Counted from the first letter of the stretch, positions 1 to 5,996 are shown. The stretch is DNA of 9,075 nucleotides from an uncultured Clostridia bacterium (GCA_937891895.1 CALATN010000156.1:1-9075), one strand, 5' to 3'. Notes: generated by a model not told the origin, from the sequence alone. Translations and numbers: made by a program.

Positions 1-348
1 CTGGAGCTTCCCCGTCTCGGCGTCCACTCGCACCCAGTTGGAGATGGCGGTGCAAAGTAGGTCGCCCCCTTCATCGTACAGCTCGAACTCACGGCAGGAG
101 GTGACGCCCTTCACCGCCCGATTCCAGCTTTTCAGCGTCACGCGGCTATTAAACTTGGGACGGCGCTTCACGCACACGTGGTACGACAGCAGCACCCAGC
201 GATAGGGCACTTCCAAGGGACTGTCGCCCACCGCCGCCCCGTGCATGGAGGCGATATTTTCAAAGTACCGCAGCAGCGCCGTGTTGCTGAGGGTCATGTC
301 TGCGCCGCAGTCGCTGTACCCTACATAAAATTGCTCCGTATAGACCAT
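1..348 (-). CDS. acyl-ACP thioesterase, N-terminal part (cut by the window edge)
   Basis: This reading frame is open from an ATG at 348 to the left edge (116 codons seen), so the C-terminal half lies outside the window. The translation begins MVYTEQFYVGYSDCG and continues with LSNTALLRYFENIASMHG at residues 20-37. Around residues 70-116 it carries the pattern TLKSWNRAVKG ... REFELYD ... AISNWVRVDAETGKL. These fit the first hotdog domain of bacterial acyl-ACP thioesterases (PF01643-type), which release fatty acids from acyl carrier protein in the cytoplasm. A GAGGAG ribosome binding site (358-364) sits at a normal distance before this ATG, and a promoter lies at 380-408. The second hotdog domain, which carries the catalytic residues in the plant FatA/FatB enzymes, is not in view, so activity cannot be judged. 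It is divergent from the ferredoxin-like gene. Codon use is much richer in G and C than in genes beyond 1250. A 4-hydroxybenzoyl-CoA-type hotdog thioesterase is the main alternative. Confidence 0.75.
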   Translation of the reverse strand, partial: MVYTEQFYVGYSDCGADMTLSNTALLRYFENIASMHGAAVGDSPLEVPYRWVLLSYHVCVKRRPKFNSRVTLKSWNRAVKGVTSCREFELYDEGGDLLCTAISNWVRVDAETGKLQ

Positions 349-379
349 AAGGGGTATTCTCCTCGAAAAATTTTCCTCT

Positions 380-408
380 ATTTTACCACGCTTTGTCAAA
401 TTTCTCAA
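380..408 (-). promoter_or_regulatory. promoter of the thioesterase gene
   Basis: On the minus strand a -35 box TTGAGA (403-408) is followed after 17 bases by a -10 box TAAAAT (380-385). Both match the housekeeping sigma-A consensus closely. Transcription would start near 373, giving a leader of about 25 bases with the GAGGAG site inside it. Confidence 0.6.
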
Positions 409-468
409 CCTTTCCGTAGTTTTCCTGTAAAATATGTGGCTTATGCAACAGTTCACCTACCTCTTTGA

Positions 469-477
469 TGGTATACT
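469..477 (+). promoter_or_regulatory. extended -10 promoter of the ferredoxin-like gene
   Basis: TGGTATACT is a TGn-extended -10 element lying about 43 bases before the ATG at 520. No good -35 hexamer is seen 16-18 bases upstream (the bases there read AGTTCA or similar). The promoter may rely on the extended -10 or on an activator such as a Crp/Fnr-type regulator; that last point is inference only. Confidence 0.45.
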
Positions 478-519
478 AAAGCCACAAAAGCAAGAAACTT
501 TTTCAAGGAGGACAGGGTT

Positions 520-1218
520 ATGATCCGTAAGATCATCAAAATCGACGAGGATAAGTGTATCGGCTGTGGCCTGTGTGCCAAGGCATGCCATGAAGGTGCC
601 ATCGGCATGGTGGATGGCAAAGCCAAACTTCTCCGTGAGGACTACTGCGATGGTCTGGGGGACTGCCTGCCTACCTGCCCCACAGGGGCCATTACTTTCG
701 TGGAAAGGGAAGCACTGGCTTATGATGAGGCGGCGGTTCTGGCGAACAAAGCAAAAAAAGAACAGGAGCAGGCGAAGCCCTGTGGTTGTGCCGGCGGCAA
801 GGCCATGCAGTTTGAAAGAACAGAGGAAGCACCTGTATGTGCGGCTCCTGTCAGATCTGAACTGCGACAGTGGCCCGTACAGATCAAACTGGCACCCATC
901 AATGCGCCTTTCTTCGATGGGGCAAAGCTCCTGATTGCTGCGGATTGTACGGCCTATGCCTATGCCAACCTGCATCAGGAATTCATGAAGGGCAGAGTAA
1001 CCCTCATCGGCTGTCCCAAGCTGGATGAAGGGGATTATGCGGAAAAGCTGACAGAAATTATCCGTCAGAACGATATCAAGAGTGTCACCGTGGTGCGTAT
1101 GGAAGTGCCTTGCTGCGGCGGAATTGAAAATGCCGTGAAGCGTGCTTTGCAGGCAAGCGGAAAGTTTATTCCGTGGCGGGTTGTGATAATTTCCACCGAC
1201 GGAAGAATTGTGGAATAA
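520..1218 (+). CDS. two-cluster ferredoxin-like iron-sulfur protein with a cysteine-rich C-terminal domain
   Basis: A 232-residue protein. Residues 1-60 form a bacterial 2[4Fe-4S] ferredoxin domain. The first cluster motif is complete (Cys13, Cys16, Cys19, Cys23). The second has Cys43, Cys49, Cys53 followed by Pro, with Leu46 where the second ligand is expected, so it may hold a [3Fe-4S] cluster or use another ligand. A charged linker (about 65-86) leads to CGC at 88-90. A C-terminal domain of about 100 residues follows, with Asp142-Cys143, Gly-Cys165-Pro-Lys and Cys198-Cys199-Gly-Gly. From memory, similar proteins annotated only as 4Fe-4S binding protein occur in anaerobes, sometimes near hybrid-cluster protein (hcp) genes; no such neighbour is visible here. 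It is probably a cytoplasmic electron carrier or a subunit of a redox complex, but its partner is unknown. The start is fixed by AAGGAGGA at 505-512. It is a single-gene transcription unit, divergent from the thioesterase. Confidence 0.8.
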   Translation: MIRKIIKIDEDKCIGCGLCAKACHEGAIGMVDGKAKLLREDYCDGLGDCLPTCPTGAITFVEREALAYDEAAVLANKAKKEQEQAKPCGCAGGKAMQFERTEEAPVCAAPVRSELRQWPVQIKLAPINAPFFDGAKLLIAADCTAYAYANLHQEFMKGRVTLIGCPKLDEGDYAEKLTEIIRQNDIKSVTVVRMEVPCCGGIENAVKRALQASGKFIPWRVVIISTDGRIVE

Positions 1219-1251
1219 TTCAAGAAGCCCTTGAATTGTAAGAAATTTTTC
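1217..1251 (+). terminator. weak terminator-like hairpin after the ferredoxin-like gene
   Basis: AATTCAAG (1217-1224) and CTTGAATT (1230-1237) form an 8 bp stem with a 5-base loop, overlapping the stop codon. A short run of five T follows at 1246-1250. The stem is AT-rich and the T run is displaced by about 8 bases, so it would be an inefficient intrinsic terminator. Confidence 0.35.
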
Positions 1252-1289
1252 AAAAGTAAATACCCGCACAGTTTTGAGCTGTGCGGGTA
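1249..1289 (-). terminator. intrinsic terminator of the Ntn hydrolase gene
   Basis: TACCCGCACAG (1261-1271) and CTGTGCGGGTA (1279-1289) pair perfectly over 11 bp around a 7-base loop. Read on the minus strand, the stem is followed by TTTACTTTTG and further T-rich sequence. It begins 5 bases after the stop codon of the gene ending at 1295. On the plus strand no T run follows it, so it mainly serves the minus-strand gene. Confidence 0.75.
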
Positions 1290-1294
1290 AAATG

Positions 1295-2980
1295 TTATCT
1301 GAAATCTTCCTGTGTAAAGGAATGCTTTGTTCCGTAATCTCTGTCAAGGCATATATCAAGGGTGAACTCGTCGAGGTTATAAACGCAGGACCATTCGGTA
1401 CCGTAACCATTCTTATCCTTACTTACATCAGATGTTACGGTCATAGCCTCATCGGATGTGAGAATTCCGTTCTTGTCAGCAAGCCATTTCTTGATGGTAT
1501 CGTATCTGCTGCACTGCCATTCGGGGTCGTAGAATTCATTATTGCTCATTACGTCGTTGGTGCAGGCAGTGTCCTCAACGATAAAGGTTTCGGTGTCAGT
1601 CCATTCCACGATTACCGATTTGCCTGTCCTGTCTGTAATGAACAGGTGATAGGAGCAGTCGAGGCAGGAATGTATATCGTAATTTTCAAGCAGGGCAATC
1701 GCTTCGTCAACGGTTGCGCATTTGTCGAGAATACCTCTTATTGCGGCAAAGATGAGCAGGTCGGATTTGCCGTTGTCCTGATGAAGCTCGTCAATGTCAA
1801 GCTGTAGAATTCCCACGCCTACGCCTGCTTCGTTTATACCGTCCATAGTAACGTACGGTGCGGCAAGCATAAGTGCTTTTGCAGGAAGGGAATTTCCGTC
1901 AAGACCATTCTTTGTTCCGATATCGAAGAAGGTAAGGTCGGTTACACCGTAGGAAGCGTAGCCGTCCTTTGGGTCAGTATAGAATACGAGGACGTCAGTT
2001 TCGTCGTAATCGAAATTTCTTCCGAAAAGACGCTGTCCCTCGGGAGTTGCGGCGGTAAAGGCTGAACAACCGAAATTGCTTGGGTCAAGCTCTATCGGGA
2101 TGCCGAAGAAATGCTCCCTTGCCGCCCATTCGATAAGCTCGTCAATAGTGTCGATATCCGCGTTGATGAACTCATCGCACTTGTAGTCATAGTGGCAGGT
2201 CATTTTATAGAAGCCGTCGGAAACTTCCGTTACGGATGCCATTGTTCTGAATTTTCCAATAAGGAGAATTGCTAAAATTATTACAGTAAGTATAATAATT
2301 GCTATTAAGCCAATCAGGAATTTTCTGCCGAAAAGGATTGCAAGGACTGCAATCAGGGCAACTGCCATAACCGCACAGCCTATCAATACGTAGATTTTAC
2401 CGTTATTGTCGGGTACAATCTCGATATAGTATGGGGAAATGTTTTCGTAGCTTTCGGTAAAGGCATCTTCGTTGATTATATCCGATGTATCCCCATAAAT
2501 TTCTTTTAGGTAGTTGTAATAATCGGTGATGCCGTCGGATAATGTCTGAGTAATTTTATCATTGCTTTTACGGACGGTTCCGCTGAAGGTCAATGGAGTT
2601 TCTTCGCTGTACTCGCCCGTGCTCATTGCCTGTTCATAGACGGAGAGAACGCTTTTCGGCACGTCAAAGCCTATTACCATAAGGGAGTCATCGTTCTCGC
2701 TGCCCACAGCAAGCATATCGGAATCGTCAGTATTGGTACTGTATATCCACATAAGGTAAAGAGAGCCGTTTTCCGTATCGTCGGTATACATGACATCGCT
2801 GTACACACTGGCTGTAAAGGTTTTGCCCACGTCCTCGTCGGTAATGCTGAACGGGTCAAGTGTGGGGTAGGTCTGCACCTTTCCGCTGTCCATACTTGCA
2901 CCGATAATTGCCGTGATACAGCCTGCTAAAAATATTACAGCTGAAATAATAAGTGATATGGTTTTCTTTTTGTTGTTCAT
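1295..2980 (-). CDS. membrane-anchored choloylglycine hydrolase/penicillin acylase-family (Ntn) hydrolase
   Basis: The protein is 561 residues when begun at the ATG at 2980, chosen because AAGGAG lies 9 bases before it; a longer frame from 3028 has no such site. Residues 7-28 are a membrane segment after a Lys-rich start. Residues 30-195 are an acidic, Tyr-rich domain of no recognised family. Residues 196-217 and 221-242 are two further membrane segments. Residues 250-561 match the linear-amide C-N hydrolase fold (PF02275-type): Cys305 with Arg321 and Asp324 at offsets +16 and +19, as for Cys2/Arg18/Asp21 of bile salt hydrolase. Also present are DGINEAGVGVG (380-390), a Thr-Asn pair (473-474), Arg492 and the TEWSCVYNLDEFTLDIC block (528-544). 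The topology predicts the catalytic domain outside the cell. Family members cleave amides such as conjugated bile acids, penicillin V, N-acyl homoserine lactones or acyl amino acids; the substrate here is unknown. The oddity is that the nucleophile is internal, so activity would need cleavage before Cys305 or a different mechanism. The gene has its own promoter and terminator. Confidence 0.82.
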   Translation of the reverse strand: MNNKKKTISLIISAVIFLAGCITAIIGASMDSGKVQTYPTLDPFSITDEDVGKTFTASVYSDVMYTDDTENGSLYLMWIYSTNTDDSDMLAVGSENDDSLMVIGFDVPKSVLSVYEQAMSTGEYSEETPLTFSGTVRKSNDKITQTLSDGITDYYNYLKEIYGDTSDIINEDAFTESYENISPYYIEIVPDNNGKIYVLIGCAVMAVALIAVLAILFGRKFLIGLIAIIILTVIILAILLIGKFRTMASVTEVSDGFYKMTCHYDYKCDEFINADIDTIDELIEWAAREHFFGIPIELDPSNFGCSAFTAATPEGQRLFGRNFDYDETDVLVFYTDPKDGYASYGVTDLTFFDIGTKNGLDGNSLPAKALMLAAPYVTMDGINEAGVGVGILQLDIDELHQDNGKSDLLIFAAIRGILDKCATVDEAIALLENYDIHSCLDCSYHLFITDRTGKSVIVEWTDTETFIVEDTACTNDVMSNNEFYDPEWQCSRYDTIKKWLADKNGILTSDEAMTVTSDVSKDKNGYGTEWSCVYNLDEFTLDICLDRDYGTKHSFTQEDFR

Positions 2981-3008
2981 TTTGTCACGCTCCTTCTGGT
3001 ACCTGCAT

Positions 3009-3038
3009 AGTATAGCACAAATTGACAATTGTTGTCAA
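3009..3038 (-). promoter_or_regulatory. promoter of the Ntn hydrolase gene
   Basis: On the minus strand a consensus -35 TTGACA (3033-3038) and a -10 TATACT (3009-3014) are separated by 18 bases. The predicted start near 3002 leaves a leader of only about 20 bases, which contains the AAGGAG site. The -35 lies inside the inverted repeat at 3021-3039. Confidence 0.65.
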
Positions 3039-3039
3039 T
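3021..3039. promoter_or_regulatory. perfect inverted repeat, candidate operator
   Basis: ATTGACAA (3021-3028) and TTGTCAAT (3032-3039) are perfect inverted repeats separated by TTG. The site covers the -35 and spacer of the minus-strand promoter and the -35 of a plus-strand promoter, so a bound dimer would block both. The size and symmetry suit a dimeric winged-helix repressor such as a MarR-type protein, but the regulator is not in the window and the class is inference. Confidence 0.55.
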
Positions 3040-3050
3040 ATTTCTGTAAT
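3022..3050 (+). promoter_or_regulatory. divergent promoter reading right
   Basis: TTGACA (3022-3027), a 17-base spacer and TGTAAT (3045-3050, one mismatch to TATAAT) form a good sigma-A promoter. It points toward the small ORF at 3109 and the surface-protein gene at 3309. It shares its -35 region with the minus-strand promoter and the inverted repeat. Confidence 0.5.
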
Positions 3051-3108
3051 ATGTAATGGTTTTATGGAGCAGAAGAGACTTATTGTACAGAAAAGAGGAA
3101 GAATTGAT

Positions 3109-3225
3109 ATGATAAAAGTCAGAATATTCTCAACATCTGTTGTATGTTTTGTACGAATTTTACAAAGATTTTTGTTAATATTTCACACCATAAACGGTAA
3201 AATAACGTTAACGTTAAATTATTGA
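3109..3225 (+). CDS. possible 38-residue small protein
   Basis: A short frame starts at ATG 3109 after GAGGAAG (weak ribosome binding site about 8 bases upstream) and ends in a TGA that overlaps the -35 of the next promoter. The product starts MIKVRIFSTSVVCFVRILQ and has a basic, hydrophobic character (about residues 5-28) compatible with a small membrane peptide. It lies downstream of the plus-strand promoter at 3022-3050. It matches no family I know. The A/T-rich setting means a chance ORF is quite likely. If it is not coding, the stretch 3051-3220 is simply a long regulatory leader. Confidence 0.2.
   Translation: MIKVRIFSTSVVCFVRILQRFLLIFHTINGKITLTLNY
3203..3216. promoter_or_regulatory. 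14-base palindrome upstream of the surface-protein promoter
   Basis: TAACGTTAACGTTA is a perfect palindrome made of two overlapping AACGTT units. It ends 5 bases before the -35 box of the promoter at 3222-3250. The position just upstream of -35 suits an activator or a repressor half-covering RNA polymerase, and CG-centred palindromes are typical of LacI-family operators. It could also be chance in AT-rich sequence. Confidence 0.35.
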
Positions 3226-3250
3226 CAATCACATAAATTTAGGGTATAGT
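3222..3250 (+). promoter_or_regulatory. promoter of the surface-protein gene
   Basis: TTGACA (3222-3227), exactly 17 bases, then TATAGT (3245-3250) give a near-consensus sigma-A promoter. Transcription would begin around 3257, leaving a leader of about 50 A/T-rich bases before the ATG at 3309. Confidence 0.75.
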
Positions 3251-3308
3251 ATTTATTGTTTGTTTTTGTAAAATTTTTTCCCAAAATACACCTTAAAGGA
3301 GAATGACA

Positions 3309-4004
3309 ATGAAACTCAAAAAAATTGTATCAATTGTATCTGCGGCAATCTTCACAGTATGCTTTGCTGCAACTGCTTACGCTGAAAGCAAATCCATTGA
3401 CTTTGACTGTTCACAGATTCCTGAGCTTGAGCCGTGGGTAAGCTTTTCTTTTGCACTTGACCATTATGATATGACAAAGCTCAATGATGACGCTGAGGTA
3501 ATCGTTGAATACAGCCACGAATTTATCGCAGGCGAAAATGATGTTCCTGATGAGGAAGAAACCTACAGAAGCGAATGTCCGATAGAGCTTATCGTGCAGA
3601 GCTGGTCTGACCCTGACACACCTATGGTAAACGCTACAGGCGGTGTATGGGCAAAGGTTGTACCATATGAATGGGGCGACGGTGTTGCAAAATTCAGCAA
3701 GGCTGATATGATTGCCGCATACGGCACAGAGGATTTTTCAGGCGTTGACGCACTTAACATCGGTGCAACAGGTCACTCACTGCTTACAGTAACAAGCTTC
3801 AAATTAAATGGCTGTCAGGATGATATTTACATCAAGATGACTGACGCTGAGCGTGCAGAGGCTTACAAGAATGCTCTTATCGCTGTTCTTGCATCTGCGC
3901 TTGTAATTATCGTGACTATCATTGTTGTATTTATGATTATACTTAAAAGAAAGACAAGCTACGCTTACGACGCAGCAACAGGAAAATACATCAAGACAAA
4001 GTAA
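3309..4004 (+). CDS. secreted, C-terminally membrane-anchored surface protein of unknown function
   Basis: The protein has 231 residues from the ATG at 3309. This start is chosen because AAAGGAG (3295-3301) is 7 bases away from it, but only 1 base from the alternative ATG at 3303. Residues 1-25 are a classic signal peptide (MKLKK, hydrophobic core, AYA cleavage before Glu26). Residues 29-168 are an acidic, beta-rich domain with aromatic residues: PWVSFSFALDHYD (42-54), ELIVQSW (93-99), VWAKVVPYEWGDGVAKFS (113-130) and ALNIGATGHSLLTVTSFKLNG (148-168). The last two blocks resemble beta-sandwich carbohydrate-binding-type modules of Ruminococcus surface proteins; this is a resemblance from memory, not a search result. 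Residues 189-212 form a membrane helix followed by KRK and a short Tyr-rich cytoplasmic tail. The predicted form is therefore a type I membrane protein showing a binding domain at the cell surface. It has no catalytic motif that I recognise. It is divergent from the Ntn hydrolase, with which it may be co-regulated. Confidence 0.75.
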   Translation: MKLKKIVSIVSAAIFTVCFAATAYAESKSIDFDCSQIPELEPWVSFSFALDHYDMTKLNDDAEVIVEYSHEFIAGENDVPDEEETYRSECPIELIVQSWSDPDTPMVNATGGVWAKVVPYEWGDGVAKFSKADMIAAYGTEDFSGVDALNIGATGHSLLTVTSFKLNGCQDDIYIKMTDAERAEAYKNALIAVLASALVIIVTIIVVFMIILKRKTSYAYDAATGKYIKTK

Positions 4005-4043
4005 AAAAAGCCGTCCGTTGATTTAAACGGACGGTATTTTTTT
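4003..4043. terminator. bidirectional intrinsic terminator
   Basis: CCGTCCGTT (4011-4019) and AACGGACGG (4026-4034) form a perfect 9 bp stem with a 6-base loop. It is flanked by seven A on the left (4003-4009) and TATTTTTTT on the right, so a T run follows the stem on either strand. It therefore serves both the surface-protein gene (+) and the convergent ilvA-ridA operon (-). Confidence 0.9.
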
Positions 4044-4064
4044 GCAATGCTGCATTTGTACGGA

Positions 4065-4442
4065 TTACAGCTTTTCAGCAATAACTTCAACTTCCACAAG
4101 TGCGCCCTTTGGGAGTTCCTTTACGGCAACACAGGAACGAGCGGGTTTCTCGGTGAAATACTGTCCGTAAACAGCGTTGAATTCAGCGAAATCAGCCATA
4201 TCGCTCAGAAAGCAAACTGTCTTTACCGCGCTTTCAAGTGAGCCGCCTGCCTCGGTAAGCACAGCGGAAAGATTTTTACAGACGCGATGAGTCTGCTCGG
4301 TAATGTCTGCACCTTCAAGTGCACCCGTTTCAGGGTTAAGTGCAATCTGTCCCGAGGTGAAGATAAGGTTTCCTGTTACAATCGCCTGAGAGTAAGGGCC
4401 GATTGCCGCAGGAGCGTTGTTTGTGTGGATTTTGCTGCTCAT
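4065..4442 (-). CDS. ridA: RidA family 2-iminobutanoate/2-iminopropanoate deaminase
   Basis: The protein has 125 residues, the normal RidA length. It starts at the ATG at 4442, which has GAAAGGAG about 9 bases upstream; an earlier in-frame TTG is less likely. RidA proteins form trimers in the cytoplasm and hydrolyse the reactive enamine/imine products of PLP-dependent dehydratases to 2-ketoacids and ammonia. The family signature is clear: IGPYSQAIVTGNLIFTSGQI near the N-terminus, and at the C-terminus ARSCVAVKELPKGALVEVEVIA, which holds the conserved substrate-carboxylate-binding Arg and the catalytic-site Glu. The gene lies 18 bases after the stop of ilvA, whose product makes exactly the intermediate RidA removes, so the two are clearly one operon and one pathway step. 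It is followed by a strong terminator. Confidence 0.95.
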   Translation of the reverse strand: MSSKIHTNNAPAAIGPYSQAIVTGNLIFTSGQIALNPETGALEGADITEQTHRVCKNLSAVLTEAGGSLESAVKTVCFLSDMADFAEFNAVYGQYFTEKPARSCVAVKELPKGALVEVEVIAEKL

Positions 4443-4460
4443 AAGAATTACTCCTTTCAA

Positions 4461-5651
4461 TTAAACAAGCTTGAAGCCTTCGTCACGAAGTGTTCTCGTG
4501 ATGAGGTTGACGTGCATATAATCTCTTGTTTCCATTTCGATACGGAGGAAACAACCGTGTACGCTTTCGGTGTTGCCCTTTTCGTAATGCACACCTGTTA
4601 CATTTCCGCCGCAGTCAGCGATTATGCGGGAGATTTCCTTCAGCTGACCGGGCTTGTCGATAAGCTCAATAAGCAGACTTGATGAACGTCCCGAGTTGCG
4701 CAGACCTCTGTCGATAACACGGGAAAGGCTTGTTACATCAATGTTGCCGCCTGATACGACCGCCGCAACGCGTTTGCCCTTCAGGTCAAATTTATTGAAC
4801 ATTACCGCCGCAACAGCTGTTGCGCCTGCACCCTCGGCAATCATTTTCTGCTTTTCAACAAGAGCAAGGATTGCACTTGCAACCTCGTCATCGCTTACAA
4901 GGGCGATTTCATCAACGTACTCCTTGACAAGTGCGTAAGTGTTTTCGCCCGGCTTTTTAACGGCAATACCGTCGGCAATTGTTGACACGGAGGAAAGGCA
5001 CTCAATTTCACCATTGTTGATTGAGTTGAACATACTTGGTGCGCCTGCAACCTGTACGCCGTAAACCTTGACGGAAGGACGTATCTGCTTTACTGTATAC
5101 GCAATGCCGGAAATAAGTCCGCCGCCTCCGATTGGCACGACAACGGCGTCGATATCGTCAAGCTCGCTGAGAATTTCAAGAGCAATCGTGCCCTGACCTG
5201 CAATAACATTTTCATCGTCGAATGGGTGCACGAAGGTGTAGCCCTCGCTATCCTTCAATTCAAGTGCCTTCTGATAAGCGTCGTCGTAACAGCCTTCCAC
5301 AAGACAAACATCTGCACCGAAGCCTTTTGTTGCCTCAACCTTGGAGATAGGTGCACTGTCGGGGAGGCAGATAAGGGACTTGATTCCATTTTTTGTTGCC
5401 GCAAGGGCAACACCCTGAGCGTGATTTCCCGCTGAGCAGGCAATTACGCCCTTTGCCTTTTCCTCGTCGGAAAGCATAGCAATTTTGTAAGCTGAGCCTC
5501 TTACCTTGAAAGAGCCTGTAATCTGGAGATTTTCAGGCTTGAGATAAAGCTCGCAGTCGGGAGCTATACCGTAGGCACGCACCATATTTGTTTCACGGAT
5601 GATGCTTTTCAGCACCGTCTGAGCATTGAAAACCTTGTCGAGAGATAACAT
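4461..5651 (-). CDS. ilvA: threonine ammonia-lyase (threonine dehydratase) with one C-terminal ACT domain
   Basis: The protein has 396 residues. It deaminates L-threonine to 2-oxobutanoate and ammonia with PLP, the first step toward isoleucine or of threonine breakdown. The PLP-lysine motif TGSFKVRG has Lys49. SAGNHAQG (73-80) is the substrate loop and PIGGGGLISG (173-182) binds the cofactor phosphate. Residues 325-396 form a single ACT domain with DKPGQL at 332-337. This is the one-ACT form of about 400 residues common in Firmicutes, rather than the roughly 500-residue E. coli IlvA with its longer regulatory domain. The ATG at 5651 is preceded by AAAGGCGG. A T-box leader precedes the gene, pointing to control by tRNA charging and so to a biosynthetic role rather than the purely degradative one implied by TdcB-like names. 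It is co-transcribed with ridA. Confidence 0.95.
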   Translation of the reverse strand: MLSLDKVFNAQTVLKSIIRETNMVRAYGIAPDCELYLKPENLQITGSFKVRGSAYKIAMLSDEEKAKGVIACSAGNHAQGVALAATKNGIKSLICLPDSAPISKVEATKGFGADVCLVEGCYDDAYQKALELKDSEGYTFVHPFDDENVIAGQGTIALEILSELDDIDAVVVPIGGGGLISGIAYTVKQIRPSVKVYGVQVAGAPSMFNSINNGEIECLSSVSTIADGIAVKKPGENTYALVKEYVDEIALVSDDEVASAILALVEKQKMIAEGAGATAVAAVMFNKFDLKGKRVAAVVSGGNIDVTSLSRVIDRGLRNSGRSSSLLIELIDKPGQLKEISRIIADCGGNVTGVHYEKGNTESVHGCFLRIEMETRDYMHVNLITRTLRDEGFKLV

Positions 5652-5703
5652 AATTCATTCCGCCTTTCGTTTAATTATATGCTTTGTTTACTTGCTTCAA
5701 GGC

Positions 5704-5742
5704 AAAATAAAAACCCGCCCCAAAGCCTTGCTTTGAGACGGG
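5704..5742 (-). terminator. T-box-controlled terminator before ilvA
   Basis: On the minus strand CCCGTCTCAAAGC (5742-5730) and GCTTTGGGGCGGG (5726-5714) form a 13 bp stem (two G-U pairs) with a 3-base loop, followed by TTTTTATTTT. Its 5' arm contains CGTCTCAAA, which can instead pair with the T-box region, so termination and antitermination exclude each other. Confidence 0.9.
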
Positions 5743-5990
5743 TGAAAATTATCACTCGCGGTACCACTCAAATTGCGGATAAAAATCCGCCACCTCTTCG
5801 AAGTCTGACAACCTCTATGCATTTACGCAGCATTCACGGGAAACGCCTACTGGGTGTGAAAACCTTTGGGGCTTCCGGCTCAGAAGGGATGGGAAAATCT
5901 ACTGTGTTTTATCGGGATTGCACCGCCCCCGACTCTCTGGGAAAACAGCTTATAGCTTCCGTCTTCGTCAACGCCTTTACTATTTAATTT
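5704..5990 (-). promoter_or_regulatory. T-box riboswitch leader of ilvA-ridA
   Basis: The minus-strand leader of about 290 bases has the ordered T-box parts. The Stem I distal part carries CAGAGAGTC (5931-5939) and GGTGCAATCCCG (5913-5924), matching the AGAGA and GGUGNAANCC signatures. The kink-turn-like TTCTGAGCC follows at about 5877-5885. A GCGGAT/ATCCGC hairpin lies at 5775-5790. The T-box itself, GAGTGGTACCGCG, spans 5757-5769, with the bulge TGGTACC pairing the uncharged tRNA end. TTTGAG (5767-5772) and GCG (5757-5759) can pair with CTCAAA and CGT of the terminator arm to form the antiterminator. The specifier is less certain: the 3' side of the likely specifier loop reads AGATTTTCCCA, which contains ATT (Ile) at 5896-5898. 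An isoleucine specifier suits ilvA. No other gene lies in this stretch. Confidence 0.93.
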
Positions 5991-5996
5991 ACCTAC

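Noticed and set aside
457..1410. Long minus-strand open frame (317 codons) opposite the ferredoxin-like gene
   Set aside because: It is antisense to a gene with clear cysteine motifs and a strong ribosome binding site. Its own product shows no family features and it runs through the terminator at 1261-1289.
1274..1807. Plus-strand open frame (177 codons) opposite the Ntn hydrolase
   Set aside because: It lies entirely within the terminator and the coding strand complement of a gene with conserved catalytic motifs; no ribosome binding site precedes it.
2980..3028. Longer N-terminus for the Ntn hydrolase (16 extra residues)
   Set aside because: The upstream start lies inside the promoter and operator region, before the predicted transcription start, and lacks a ribosome binding site.
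5679..5987. Plus-strand open frame of 102 codons in the region before ilvA
   Set aside because: The stretch is fully explained as the T-box leader on the minus strand.
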